Source of the DNA: an uncultured Flavobacteriaceae bacterium
GTDB lineage: Bacteria > Bacteroidota > Bacteroidia > Flavobacteriales > Flavobacteriaceae
Assembly: GCA_905182295.1 (NCBI GenBank)
Contig: CAJJAZ010000006.1
Coordinates: forward strand, 212,168 to 276,167
Direction of reading: 5' to 3'
DNA length: 64,000 bases
The translations under genes and the position numbers were made by a program. Positions within the stretch are counted from its first letter, which is position 1. Every line of letters starts with the position of its first letter. Of the stretch, positions 20,094 to 29,042 are shown piece after piece. The notes below the pieces were generated by a model. The model ran no database searches and had not been told where the DNA came from. It saw only the letters and a list, made by a program, of their open reading frames with translations.

Positions 20094-22694
20094 ATGCAAC
20101 TTAATAACTTTACCATCAAAGCCCAAGAGGCACTTGGGGAAGCCCAACAAATTGCTATGGGATATTCACATGCAGAAATTGATGTAGCGCATTTATTTAA
20201 GGCCTTATTTAAAGCAGACCAACACCTCATGCCTTTTCTATTAAAGAAAATGGAGGTTAATGTACCCATGCTACAGCAGATATTGGATCAAATGTTGGTT
20301 CAAAAAGCCACTGTACAAGGATCGGAAATAGGTTGGTCAAGAGAAGCGAGCGCAGTATTGCAACAAGCCATTCAGGAATCAAAAAAAATGAATGACGACT
20401 ATGTGACCCTGGAGCATATATTTTTAGCCATTTTCAATACAAAAAATCAAATGGCTCAAGTATTAAAAGACCAAGGAGGGAGCTCAAAAAATTTAGAAGC
20501 AGCCATTCAAGAATTGAGAAAAGGAAATAAAGTAGCTTCTAATGACGCAGAAGCCACTTATAATGCCCTTGAAAAATATGCTAAAAATTTAAACGCACTC
20601 GCAGAAAGCGGGAAATTAGACCCTGTGATTGGAAGAGATGAAGAGATTAGAAGGGTCTTACAAATTTTATCTAGAAGAACAAAAAACAACCCCATGCTTG
20701 TAGGGGAGCCTGGTGTAGGTAAAACAGCCATTGCAGAAGGCTTGGCGCATAGGATTGTTCAAGGCGATGTTCCAGAGAATTTAAAAGGAAAAACCTTATA
20801 TGCCTTAGATATGGGTTCTCTAATTGCTGGAGCCAAATACAAAGGAGAATTTGAAGAGCGACTTAAATCAGTTATAAAAGAGGTTACAGACGCCAATGGA
20901 GAGGTGCTATTGTTTATAGATGAAATTCACACCCTAGTTGGTGCAGGAGGCGGAGACGGTGCCATGGATGCAGCCAACATATTAAAACCCGCATTGGCGA
21001 GAGGGGAGCTCAGGGCTATAGGCGCCACTACTTTAGATGAATTTCAGAAATACTTTGAAAAAGACAAAGCCCTAGAACGAAGGTTCCAAAAAGTACTCGT
21101 AGACGAGCCTAATACAGAAAGTGCTATCTCTATCCTAAGAGGTATAAAAGACAAGTATGAAGCCCACCATAAAGTACAAATAAAAGATGAAGCCATTATT
21201 AGTGCGGTTCAGTTGTCTCAACGCTATATTACCAATAGATTTTTACCGGATAAGGCCATAGATTTAATGGACGAAGCGGCCTCAAAACTCAGGATGGAAA
21301 TTAATTCTAAACCAGAAGAATTAGATCAATTGGACCGAAAAGTGCTTCAATTAGAGATTGAATTAGCCGCCATTAGGAGAGAAAAAAGTAAAGAGGCTGT
21401 AAAGTCTTTAGAAATGGATCTGGCCAATTTAAAGGAGAAAAGAAATGAGATATTCACTAAATGGGAAGGGGAGAAAAATGAGATTGAAGCGATCCAAAAA
21501 ATTAAAAAGTCACTGGAAGATTTAAAACTAGAAGCAGAACGTGCAGAGCGAAATGGAGATTTTGCCAAAGTAGCAGAAATTAGGTATGGTCAAACCAAAA
21601 CTTTAGAAGACCAACTGGGCGTACTTCAAGAAAAATTGAGTAGTCAAAACAATGAGGACAATCTGATCAAAGAAGAAGTCACCAGTGAGGACATTGCAGA
21701 AGTAGTTTCAAAATGGACCGGTATACCTGTGACTAAAATGCTGCAGACAGAGGTAGAAAAGCTACTGAATTTAGAGGGCGTGCTTCACAAAAATGTAGTG
21801 GGCCAGCAGGAAGCAATTATTGCAGTGTCTGACGCTATTAGGAGAAGCAAAGCAGGGCTCCAAGACACAGACAAACCACTGGGATCCTTTTTGTTTTTGG
21901 GGACTACTGGGGTAGGAAAAACCGAATTGGCCAAAACATTGGCACAGTTTTTATTCAATGACCCCAATGCCATGACGCGAATAGACATGAGTGAGTACCA
22001 AGAAAAGCATGCCGTTAGTAGGTTGGTGGGTGCACCTCCAGGTTATGTAGGATATGAAGAAGGCGGGCAATTAACAGAAGCCATTAGAAGAAAACCTTAC
22101 TCGGTTGTTTTATTAGATGAAATTGAAAAAGCCCATCCAGATACTTTTAATATACTTCTTCAGGTGTTAGATGAAGGTAGGTTAACAGACAATAAAGGGA
22201 GGGTCGCGGATTTTAAAAATGCGATCATAATAATGACTAGCAATATTGGAAGTAGTTTTATTCAAGATGCTTTTGATCATGAAACAGACATTGAAAAGGC
22301 TACAGAACTTGCTAAAGAAGGCGTTTTAAATGCTTTAAAGCAACAAGTTAAGCCTGAATTTCTTAATAGAATAGACGACATAGTCATGTTTAGTCCTCTC
22401 ACAAAAGAAAATATTAAGGAGATTGTTAAAATTCAAATGAAACAATTGCAAAAGCAGTTGAATGAAAAGCAAATTACCATAGACATTAGTCCAGAAGGTA
22501 TAGCAACACTTGCTTTAAAGGGGTACGATCCTCAGTACGGCGCTAGACCGCTTAAAAGAGTGATCCAAAAAGAAGTCTTGAACAAACTGTCTAAAGCCAT
22601 ATTGGGTGGTGAGATGCATACCGATAGTGTGGTATTAATAGATAGTTTTGAAGGAGAAATTGTTTTTAGATCACCTGAAAAGATAAGTGTATAA
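20094..22694 (+). CDS. clpB: ATP-dependent disaggregase ClpB
   Basis: Hexameric AAA+ chaperone that threads aggregated proteins for refolding together with DnaK. The 866-residue protein has the N-terminal Clp repeat domain (1-145), NBD1 with P-loop GEPGVGKTA near 205, the coiled-coil M domain about 400-520, and NBD2 with GTTGVGKTE near 603 and sensor residues near 815. The upstream region holds TGGACCTAACATTGTA (20043-20058), loosely like the element before dnaK. A hairpin terminator follows. Monocistronic. Confidence 0.98.
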   Translation: MQLNNFTIKAQEALGEAQQIAMGYSHAEIDVAHLFKALFKADQHLMPFLLKKMEVNVPMLQQILDQMLVQKATVQGSEIGWSREASAVLQQAIQESKKMNDDYVTLEHIFLAIFNTKNQMAQVLKDQGGSSKNLEAAIQELRKGNKVASNDAEATYNALEKYAKNLNALAESGKLDPVIGRDEEIRRVLQILSRRTKNNPMLVGEPGVGKTAIAEGLAHRIVQGDVPENLKGKTLYALDMGSLIAGAKYKGEFEERLKSVIKEVTDANGEVLLFIDEIHTLVGAGGGDGAMDAANILKPALARGELRAIGATTLDEFQKYFEKDKALERRFQKVLVDEPNTESAISILRGIKDKYEAHHKVQIKDEAIISAVQLSQRYITNRFLPDKAIDLMDEAASKLRMEINSKPEELDQLDRKVLQLEIELAAIRREKSKEAVKSLEMDLANLKEKRNEIFTKWEGEKNEIEAIQKIKKSLEDLKLEAERAERNGDFAKVAEIRYGQTKTLEDQLGVLQEKLSSQNNEDNLIKEEVTSEDIAEVVSKWTGIPVTKMLQTEVEKLLNLEGVLHKNVVGQQEAIIAVSDAIRRSKAGLQDTDKPLGSFLFLGTTGVGKTELAKTLAQFLFNDPNAMTRIDMSEYQEKHAVSRLVGAPPGYVGYEEGGQLTEAIRRKPYSVVLLDEIEKAHPDTFNILLQVLDEGRLTDNKGRVADFKNAIIIMTSNIGSSFIQDAFDHETDIEKATELAKEGVLNALKQQVKPEFLNRIDDIVMFSPLTKENIKEIVKIQMKQLQKQLNEKQITIDISPEGIATLALKGYDPQYGARPLKRVIQKEVLNKLSKAILGGEMHTDSVVLIDSFEGEIVFRSPEKISV

Positions 22695-22719
22695 TTAATT
22701 TCATTTATGCTATTATGAG

Positions 22720-22750
22720 AAAAAAAGGCCATCTTGATGGCCTTTTTTTT
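22720..22750 (+). terminator. clpB terminator
   Basis: Hairpin GGCCAT (22727-22732), loop CTTG, ATGGCC (22737-22742), preceded by A residues and followed by T8. It ends clpB transcription 21 bases before the TetR gene. Confidence 0.88.
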
Positions 22751-22770
22751 ATATTTATAAAAAAATAAGC

Positions 22771-23379
22771 ATGCCTACAAAAGCAGACAGGACCAAGCAG
22801 TTTATTATAGAAAAGGTAGCCCCTCTATTTAATAAACATGGATACGCAGCAACAAGTCTTTTCCATATCACAGAGGCTACAGGACTCACAAAAGGGGCTA
22901 TTTATGGAAATTTCACCAACAAAGAGTCTTTAGCGCTAGCAGCTTACCAATTCAATAGTCAAAATTTAATCAATCAACTGGAAAAGGTCATTCAAGCAAA
23001 GACCCATCCATTAGAAAAACTAAGTGCTTTTACCAACTTTTACAAAAATTACCGTCAATTCACAACGCCTATTGGCGGATGCCCTATTCTTAACATAGGT
23101 ATAGACGCCTTAGAAAATAACAATGCTTTATCCGATTCAGTGAAGGAGACCATTAAATCGCTAGAGAAAATGGTCACTAAAGTACTCACCAATGGAATTG
23201 ATAGTGAAATTATTCATGTTAGGGTGCTGCCAGCGCAATTTTCAAAACAATTAATCACTATGCTACAAGGCGCTGTAAGCATGTCTAGCATCACTGGAGA
23301 TTATAAGTACCTTACCAATACTGTAATGTATTTGGATCAATTAATTATCAGAGAAATTAAACACGTTAAAAACTTTTAG
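22771..23379 (+). CDS. TetR/AcrR-family transcriptional regulator
   Basis: A 202-residue TetR repressor. The N-terminal helix-turn-helix is clear (FNKHGYAATSLFHITEATGLTKGAIYGNFTNKE in residues 20-52, with TKGAIYGNF as recognition helix). The C-terminal ligand domain includes GGCPILNIGIDA near 100, similar to the TetR_C_6/YxaF-like group. It is one base upstream of the histidine phosphatase gene and very probably cotranscribed. Target and ligand unknown. Confidence 0.9.
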   Translation: MPTKADRTKQFIIEKVAPLFNKHGYAATSLFHITEATGLTKGAIYGNFTNKESLALAAYQFNSQNLINQLEKVIQAKTHPLEKLSAFTNFYKNYRQFTTPIGGCPILNIGIDALENNNALSDSVKETIKSLEKMVTKVLTNGIDSEIIHVRVLPAQFSKQLITMLQGAVSMSSITGDYKYLTNTVMYLDQLIIREIKHVKNF

Positions 23380-23380
23380 A

Positions 23381-23899
23381 ATGAAAAAATATATCACCTT
23401 ATTTTCCCTATTGTTCATTTCGCTATTCAATGTTACACCACTTAATGCGCAAGAAAAAAACGAGTACACCACCAGTGTATATTTTATTAGACATGCAGAG
23501 AAAGACAGGTCTAATCCAGACGAGAGAAACCCTCACTTAACAGACCAAGGAATACAAAGGGCTGAAAAATGGGCCCATTTTTTCAAAGATATTCCCTTAG
23601 ACGCCGTCTACAGTACAAATTACCACAGAACCATAGAGACCGCTTACCCTACTGCCCAACAAAAAGATCTGGAGGTTATAAACTATGACCCTAGAAAATT
23701 AGACCCATCTCCATTTGTTAACAAGCATAAAGGGAGCACTATATTAATTGTAGGTCATAGCAATACAACGCCTGCATTTGTAAATGCATTTTTAGGAGAA
23801 AAAAAATATGAAGACCTATCAGACACAGATAATGGAAGCGTATTTTTGGTTCGTTATAGCCATACGGAGAAAATCGCAGTACAATACCATGTAGATTAA
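23381..23899 (+). CDS. Secreted histidine phosphatase (phosphoglycerate mutase-like)
   Basis: A 172-residue protein with a signal peptide (MKKYITLFSLLFISLFNVTPLNAQ) and the branch-1 histidine phosphatase motif RHAEK (Arg37, His38), a second Arg-rich segment YSTNYHRTIETA and a second His in VGHSNTTP. It is probably periplasmic and releases phosphate from an unknown substrate (SixA-like or sugar phosphate). The gap to the TetR gene is one base. The smpB promoter starts right after its stop. Confidence 0.88.
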   Translation: MKKYITLFSLLFISLFNVTPLNAQEKNEYTTSVYFIRHAEKDRSNPDERNPHLTDQGIQRAEKWAHFFKDIPLDAVYSTNYHRTIETAYPTAQQKDLEVINYDPRKLDPSPFVNKHKGSTILIVGHSNTTPAFVNAFLGEKKYEDLSDTDNGSVFLVRYSHTEKIAVQYHVD

Positions 23900-23911
23900 G
23901 CTACTTAAATG

Positions 23912-23919
23912 TATTTTTG
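23912..23919 (+). promoter_or_regulatory. -7 promoter box of smpB, giving an almost leaderless mRNA
   Basis: TATTTTTG ends five bases before the smpB ATG at 23925. By the spacing seen at the SRP RNA, transcription would start near 23923, leaving a leader of about two bases. Confidence 0.5.
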
Positions 23920-23924
23920 CACCT

Positions 23925-24386
23925 ATGCAACCTAAAATTAATATCAGAAATAAAAGGGCCAGATTTGAGTATGAACTCATAGATCAATACAATGCTGGTA
24001 TTGTGCTTGGAGGTACTGAAATTAAATCTATTCGGTTGGGTAAAGCCAATATAACAGAGAGTTTTTGTGAATTTAATGAACGAGGAGAATTGTTCATTGT
24101 CAATATGCAAGTGGAAGAGTACAGTCATGGAACACATTACAACCACAAACCAAAGGCACTGAGAAAACTTCTGCTTCAAAAAAGAGAGTTGACCAAATTA
24201 CATAAAGAAGTTAAAAACTCTGGACTAACCATTGTTCCGTTACAATTATACCTTACGGATAAAGGCTTGGCAAAACTAAATATTGCCCTGGCTAAAGGGA
24301 AGAAACTTTACGACAAAAGAGAAGCTATTAAAGAAAGAGATACGAAGAAAGACCTGGCTAGAATTAAGAAAAATTTCAATGCTTAA
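23925..24386 (+). CDS. smpB: SsrA-binding protein
   Basis: Binds tmRNA and delivers it to stalled ribosomes for trans-translation. The 153-residue protein has the standard core: NKRARFEYELIDQYNAGIVL near residue 6-25, LGGTEIKSIRLGKANITES following, and the basic C-terminal tail KGKKLYDKREAIKERD. The tmRNA gene itself was not found in the window. The last eight bases overlap the ATG of the downstream barrel gene. Confidence 0.97.
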   Translation: MQPKINIRNKRARFEYELIDQYNAGIVLGGTEIKSIRLGKANITESFCEFNERGELFIVNMQVEEYSHGTHYNHKPKALRKLLLQKRELTKLHKEVKNSGLTIVPLQLYLTDKGLAKLNIALAKGKKLYDKREAIKERDTKKDLARIKKNFNA

Positions 24387-25779
24387 TTTCTTGTATAAAA
24401 TTTATTTACCTTCTTTTAAAACTTCTTTTTTTTGTTTTTTCTTTTTTGCCTTTATGCTAAAAAGCTACAGCCAAAAACTAGCCAAAACATTAGCCCCACA
24501 ATACCAATGGGAGTACAGTTATAGTGCGGCTCTACCTCCTACCCCATTTGATACTTTGCGCCCTAGAACACCCTTTCAAAACTGGGCGCTAGGATATGCT
24601 TGGGATAAGCCATTTCCAGATAGAAGCACTCACAAGCGCTATCTAAATCCAATATTGCCACAGATAAATTTTAACCGTGTTCAAGGATTCGAAGCCAGTC
24701 TAATCGCTAATTATAAAATAGACCCTCATACTATTTTAAAGGCAAAATTGAACTATGGGTTTTCGGATCGTATATTCAGGCCAACTTTAGCCCTGAGAAA
24801 GGACCTCAATACACAGCATACTTTAAGCTTAATAGTTGGGAATGAATTGCGTCAATTCAATGAATCTCCTGCTATTGTGCCAAGGGCTAACACTATTAAT
24901 AATTTATTTTTTGGAAATAATTACGCCAAACTTTACGCCGTCAATTTTTTATCGCTCTCACATTATTTCAATGGAAAAAAGCCCCACGCTTTTAAGCTAA
25001 AAAACAAACTCAGCTTAATTGAAAATTCTGCCGTTTATAATAGTCAAAACACCTATTTATTTAAAAGTAATGAAATCGTAGAAAAGGAGATTAATACCAT
25101 ATCTCCATCAGGCATTTCTTATGGAGCATTTAATTCCATCAGTCAAATTGTTCATGAGCTAGTCGTTCAATTTGGAAAAGAAAATTCATCTAAAACCTAT
25201 TTTAATCACCTTGGAATAGTTATAAAAAACAGCGTACCTCTGAATGATCCTGAGTTTTTTAAAATAAATAAAAATAGTCCGAATAACCCTATAGAAATTT
25301 ACAAACCCTATATTCATTTGTCCTTGCAGCACAAACAAATGATAGAAACAACCCCTTTAGGTAGCTTTAAAAGTTTTGTGCAAGGAGGTGGTTTTTTCAG
25401 AAGCTCTGAACTTTCATTTACAGATCTAAAACATTTTAACGGCAATGAAACATCCGTAATGAGGGGGTCTTACTTAGAGGTGTTTGCCCTTTTGCCTTAT
25501 TATGAATTCAGTACAAATGGGCACTACCTTCAAGGACATTTTGAACAAAATTTCAAGGGATTCTTGTGGCAAAAATTGCCCCTTATAAAAGGACTGAATT
25601 TTCATACTATAGTGTCCTTCAAGACACTTTATACTCAAGGGAGGAAACCTTACCAAGAATTCGCTATTGGGCTTGGAAATATTGGAATAGGAAAGACCAA
25701 AATATTGAGGGTCGACTTTTTTAAATCACTACACAAGCAAGAGACGAATGCTGCTGTTAGGGTTGGATTGGTCTACTAA
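24379..25779 (+). CDS. DUF5686-like outer-membrane beta-barrel, without N-terminal carboxypeptidase-like domain
   Basis: A 466-residue predicted outer-membrane protein. The ATG at 24379 starts a signal peptide (hydrophobic SFFCFFFFAFML, then KSYSQ cleavage region). The C-terminal half matches the barrel part of DUF5686 proteins: YYEFSTNGHYLQGHFEQ, FLWQKLPLIKGLNF, EFAIGLGNIGIG and ILRVDF. Typical family members are about 800 residues and start with a CarboxypepD_reg-like domain, which is absent here. The longer frame from 24283 lies inside smpB and is not used. Stop overlaps the convergent pcm stop by four bases (CTAA). Role unknown. Confidence 0.7.
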   Translation: MLNFLYKIYLPSFKTSFFCFFFFAFMLKSYSQKLAKTLAPQYQWEYSYSAALPPTPFDTLRPRTPFQNWALGYAWDKPFPDRSTHKRYLNPILPQINFNRVQGFEASLIANYKIDPHTILKAKLNYGFSDRIFRPTLALRKDLNTQHTLSLIVGNELRQFNESPAIVPRANTINNLFFGNNYAKLYAVNFLSLSHYFNGKKPHAFKLKNKLSLIENSAVYNSQNTYLFKSNEIVEKEINTISPSGISYGAFNSISQIVHELVVQFGKENSSKTYFNHLGIVIKNSVPLNDPEFFKINKNSPNNPIEIYKPYIHLSLQHKQMIETTPLGSFKSFVQGGGFFRSSELSFTDLKHFNGNETSVMRGSYLEVFALLPYYEFSTNGHYLQGHFEQNFKGFLWQKLPLIKGLNFHTIVSFKTLYTQGRKPYQEFAIGLGNIGIGKTKILRVDFFKSLHKQETNAAVRVGLVY

Positions 25780-26417
25780 TTCTTATTTTCTAATAAAGGA
25801 ACAAATTTAAAAGATCCATAAGTCTGACGTTCAAATTTTAGTTCACTTACTCTTGTGTAACGCGTCATTTCCTGCTCTTTATCTCCTACAGGTATCACTA
25901 AATACCCTCCAATCTTCAACTGCTCTAAAAGTGGTTTTGGAACAAATGGTGCTCCAGCAGTCACAATAATACCATCAAAAGGTGCCTCAGTTTCAAGTCC
26001 AATATAGCCATCTCCAAAAAGGTGCTGTTTTGGCCTATAACTTGCTTTTTTAAAAAACAATTGGGCCTTTTTAAACAGTTCAAGCTGTCTTTCTATGGTG
26101 TATACCTGAACCCCTAATGCAAGCAAAATAGCTGTTTGGTAACCACTACCTGTACCTATTTCTAAAATCTTATCTCCTTTTTTAAGCTGGAGTAATTCGG
26201 TTTGAAAAGCCACTGTATATGGGTGAGATATGGTTTGGTCTGCCCCAATGGGAAACGCCTTGTTTAAATAGGCATGGGATTCAAAACTTGAATCTAAAAA
26301 CAAGTGCCTAGGCACTTGCCTAATCGCATCTAAGACCTTGGCATCTATAATCCCCTTTTCTTGAAGTGTCTTAGCTAAAATATTTCTTAAACCCTGATGT
26401 TTAGGTGAGTTGAGCAA
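25776..26417 (-). CDS. pcm: Protein-L-isoaspartate O-methyltransferase
   Basis: Repairs isoaspartyl damage in aged proteins by methylating the beta-carboxyl with SAM. The 213-residue protein has IGADQTISHPYTVAFQTELL in the substrate region (residues 58-77) and the SAM motif ILEIGTGSGYQTAIL near 85-99, then LLVIPVG-type ending GGYLVIPVGD. Length and motifs are standard. Monocistronic and convergent with the barrel gene. Confidence 0.95.
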   Translation of the reverse strand: MLNSPKHQGLRNILAKTLQEKGIIDAKVLDAIRQVPRHLFLDSSFESHAYLNKAFPIGADQTISHPYTVAFQTELLQLKKGDKILEIGTGSGYQTAILLALGVQVYTIERQLELFKKAQLFFKKASYRPKQHLFGDGYIGLETEAPFDGIIVTAGAPFVPKPLLEQLKIGGYLVIPVGDKEQEMTRYTRVSELKFERQTYGSFKFVPLLENKN

Positions 26418-26499
26418 GTCTTTGTAATTTAGTTCCGAAGATAATAAATATACAAAAATGATTAATTACAAAATCTACAAAAGAATGGGTACATATCCT

Positions 26500-26507
26500 T
26501 ATTTTTG
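26500..26507 (+). promoter_or_regulatory. -7 promoter box of the 26.5-32 kb operon
   Basis: TATTTTTG, predicting a start near 26511 and a 16-base leader before the Gfo/Idh/MocA gene. No -33 TTG was seen. The following genes overlap or nearly abut, so this is the likely main promoter of at least the first four. Confidence 0.5.
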
Positions 26508-26526
26508 TAAGTAAAACAAAAACAAT

Positions 26527-27486
26527 ATGCTCAAAATTGGCGTTCTTGGTGCAGGACATCTCGGTAAAATACACTTAAAATTAGCACATGAATCTTCTAA
26601 ATACCTTTTGGTGGGTTTTTATGATCCTGATATTAAAGCAAGTAAACTACTCAGTGAACAAATGGGATGTCATTATTTCAATTCCATTGAATCACTCATA
26701 GATGCAGTAGACGTTATAGATATAGTAACGCCTACCCTTTCGCATTTTGATGTGGCACAAAAAGCGATTACCAAAGGAAAACATGTATTTATTGAAAAAC
26801 CTATAACAACAACCATAGAAGAAGCCAATGCGTTAATTGCTTTGGCTGAAAAATACGGTGTAAAAGGACAGGTAGGACACGTAGAACGTTTTAACCCTGC
26901 GTTTAAGGCTGCGAAGGAGCATATAGTAAATCCAATGTTTATTGAAACACACAGGTTGGCTGAATTTAATCCAAGAGGTACAGATGTACCCGTTGTTTTA
27001 GATTTAATGATACATGACATAGATATTATACTCAGTGTAGTTCCTTCAGAGGTAAAAGAAATTCACGCTAGCGGTATTGCTGTTATTAGTCAATCTCCAG
27101 ATATTGCCAATGCAAGAATTCTTTTTGAGAATGGATGTGTGGCGAACCTTACAGCGAGTAGAATTTCTATGAAGAACATGAGGAAATCTAGGTTTTTTCA
27201 AAAAGACGCTTACATCTCTGTAGATTTTCTAGAGAAAACTTCTGAAATAGTTAGAATGAAAGATGCGCCTAAAGATATTGGCCCATTTGACATGGTGCTG
27301 CAAAATGCTGAAGGAGATCAAAAACAAATTTATTTTGAAAAACCTACTATAGCACCCAATAATGCTATTCTAGAAGAATTAGATTCTTTTGCCTGGGCCA
27401 TTTCTAACCATAGCACGCCTGTAGTTTCTTTACAGCAAGGTGGAAAAGCCCTTGAAATTGCACAACGAATTATAAATTGCTTTTAA
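26527..27486 (+). CDS. Gfo/Idh/MocA-family oxidoreductase
   Basis: NAD(P)-dependent oxidoreductase of 319 residues. Rossmann motif GVLGAGHLGKIHL at 5-17; the family motif EKPITTT near 94-100 with the Lys of the EKP signature; GHVERFNPAF near 116-125. The family acts on sugars, inositols or biliverdin-like substrates; this subgroup is commonly conserved in Flavobacteriia next to a 3-hydroxyacyl-CoA dehydrogenase but its substrate is not known. Its stop overlaps the next ATG by one base (TAATG). Confidence 0.88.
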   Translation: MLKIGVLGAGHLGKIHLKLAHESSKYLLVGFYDPDIKASKLLSEQMGCHYFNSIESLIDAVDVIDIVTPTLSHFDVAQKAITKGKHVFIEKPITTTIEEANALIALAEKYGVKGQVGHVERFNPAFKAAKEHIVNPMFIETHRLAEFNPRGTDVPVVLDLMIHDIDIILSVVPSEVKEIHASGIAVISQSPDIANARILFENGCVANLTASRISMKNMRKSRFFQKDAYISVDFLEKTSEIVRMKDAPKDIGPFDMVLQNAEGDQKQIYFEKPTIAPNNAILEELDSFAWAISNHSTPVVSLQQGGKALEIAQRIINCF

Positions 27487-28382
27487 TGGATACGATTAAA
27501 AATATAGCCGTAATTGGCGCTGGAACAATGGGGAATGGAATTGCCCATGTTTTCGCACAATACGGTTTTAAAGTTTCGCTCATAGATAGAGAAATATCCA
27601 TCTTGAAAAAAGCATTAGAGACTATTGAAAAAAATCTGAATAGACAAGCTGAAAAAGGCCAAATCAACAGCGCTGAAATCCCTGAAATATTATCCAGCAT
27701 CAGCTTGCATAGCAAGCTAGAAGAAGGTCTTGCTCATGCTGATCTAGTGATTGAAGCTATTGTTGAAGATTTAGAAGTTAAAAAGATTTTGTTCAAAAAT
27801 TTATCCAATATAACAGCTGCCAATACTATTCTTGCATCCAACACTTCTTCTATCAGTATTACCCAATTAGCACAGGCCACTTCTAAACCTGAAAAAGTAA
27901 TTGGAATGCATTTTATGAATCCGGTTCCACTAATGACTTTGGTAGAGGTTATTTCTGGTCAAAATAGCAGTCAGGCTACCATTGACGCTGTTGAGTCACT
28001 GACACAAAAAATTGGCAAAAAAGCTGTTCACGCCAAGGACTATCCCGGATTTATAGCCAATAGAATTTTAATGCCCATGATTAATGAAGCCATTGAAACG
28101 CTCTTTCAAGGTATTGGAAGTATTGAAGGAATTGACGCTATTATGAAAGGTGGCATGCGGCATCCAATGGGACCATTACAACTGGCAGATTTTATTGGTT
28201 TAGATGTCTGTTTGTCTATTCTGAATGTATTATACGACGGTTTTAAAAACCCCAAATATGCCCCTTGCCCATTATTAATTAATATGGTAAACTCAGGACT
28301 ATTAGGCGTGAAATCTAAAGCAGGTTTCTATCTTTACACAGACCTAAAAAATCCAATTGTAAATCCAAGTATTAAAATATAA
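27486..28382 (+). CDS. 3-hydroxyacyl-CoA (3-hydroxybutyryl-CoA) dehydrogenase
   Basis: Oxidises 3-hydroxyacyl-CoA with NAD, in fatty-acid or butyrate-type metabolism. The 298-residue single-function form has GAGTMGNGIAHVFAQYGF-type Rossmann start (GAGTMG near residue 11), SNTSSISIT near 118, catalytic HFMNPVP near 137 and the C-terminal domain motif GGMRHPMGPLQLADFIGLD (split: MRHPMGPLQLAD). ATG 27486 is used, not the TTG nine bases earlier, because it is coupled to the previous stop. Two bases separate it from the YggS gene. Confidence 0.93.
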   Translation: MDTIKNIAVIGAGTMGNGIAHVFAQYGFKVSLIDREISILKKALETIEKNLNRQAEKGQINSAEIPEILSSISLHSKLEEGLAHADLVIEAIVEDLEVKKILFKNLSNITAANTILASNTSSISITQLAQATSKPEKVIGMHFMNPVPLMTLVEVISGQNSSQATIDAVESLTQKIGKKAVHAKDYPGFIANRILMPMINEAIETLFQGIGSIEGIDAIMKGGMRHPMGPLQLADFIGLDVCLSILNVLYDGFKNPKYAPCPLLINMVNSGLLGVKSKAGFYLYTDLKNPIVNPSIKI

Positions 28383-28384
28383 AT

Positions 28385-29041
28385 ATGTCTATTTCAGAAA
28401 ACTTAAAGTTTTTTAAAAATGAGCTTCCAGAAAAAGTTAGCCTAGTCGCGGTATCTAAAACAAAACCATTAGAAAACTTGCAAGAGGCGTACACCTTTGG
28501 ACAGCGAATTTTTGGAGAAAACAAGATTCAGGAAATGACAGAAAAGTGGCAGCTTTTACCTAAAGACATTGAATGGCATATGATAGGCCATGTTCAGACA
28601 AATAAGGTGAAATACATGGCGCCATATGTCTCCTTAATTCATGGAGTTGACAGGCTTAAAGTATGGAGTGAAATACACAAACAAGGACTGAAAAACGACA
28701 GAATAATTCCCTGCTTACTTCAAGTTCATATTGCAGATGAAGAAACCAAGTTTGGGTTTTCAGCAGATGAGATAAAAGAGATTATTACCCATAACACACT
28801 TTTAGAATTTCCTAATGCCAAAGTAGTTGGATTAATGGGAATGGCCAGCAATTCTAATGACCAAGATAAGGTAAGGGCTGAATTTAAGGGACTTCGAAAA
28901 TTATTTGACTCAGCCAATGAAATGGGGTGTAATTTTGAGTTGCTTTCTATGGGTATGAGTGGAGATTATACTATTGGGATTGAAGAAGGAAGTAATATGG
29001 TCAGAGTAGGGAGTAAAATTTTTGGCAATAGAAATTATTGA
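28385..29041 (+). CDS. YggS-family PLP homeostasis protein
   Basis: Cytoplasmic PLP-binding protein of the YggS/PLPBP family, which buffers pyridoxal phosphate and affects amino-acid pools without known catalysis. The 218-residue protein has the PLP lysine in AVSKTKP (Lys25), GENKIQE near 44, IGHVQTNK near 67 and SMGMSGDY near 184. It is the third gene of a tightly packed operon; the next ATG follows one base after its stop. Confidence 0.94.
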   Translation: MSISENLKFFKNELPEKVSLVAVSKTKPLENLQEAYTFGQRIFGENKIQEMTEKWQLLPKDIEWHMIGHVQTNKVKYMAPYVSLIHGVDRLKVWSEIHKQGLKNDRIIPCLLQVHIADEETKFGFSADEIKEIITHNTLLEFPNAKVVGLMGMASNSNDQDKVRAEFKGLRKLFDSANEMGCNFELLSMGMSGDYTIGIEEGSNMVRVGSKIFGNRNY

Positions 29042-29042
29042 T

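Noticed and set aside
23901..24179. Open frame antisense to smpB
   Set aside because: No recognisable domain; overlaps the certain smpB frame and its promoter.
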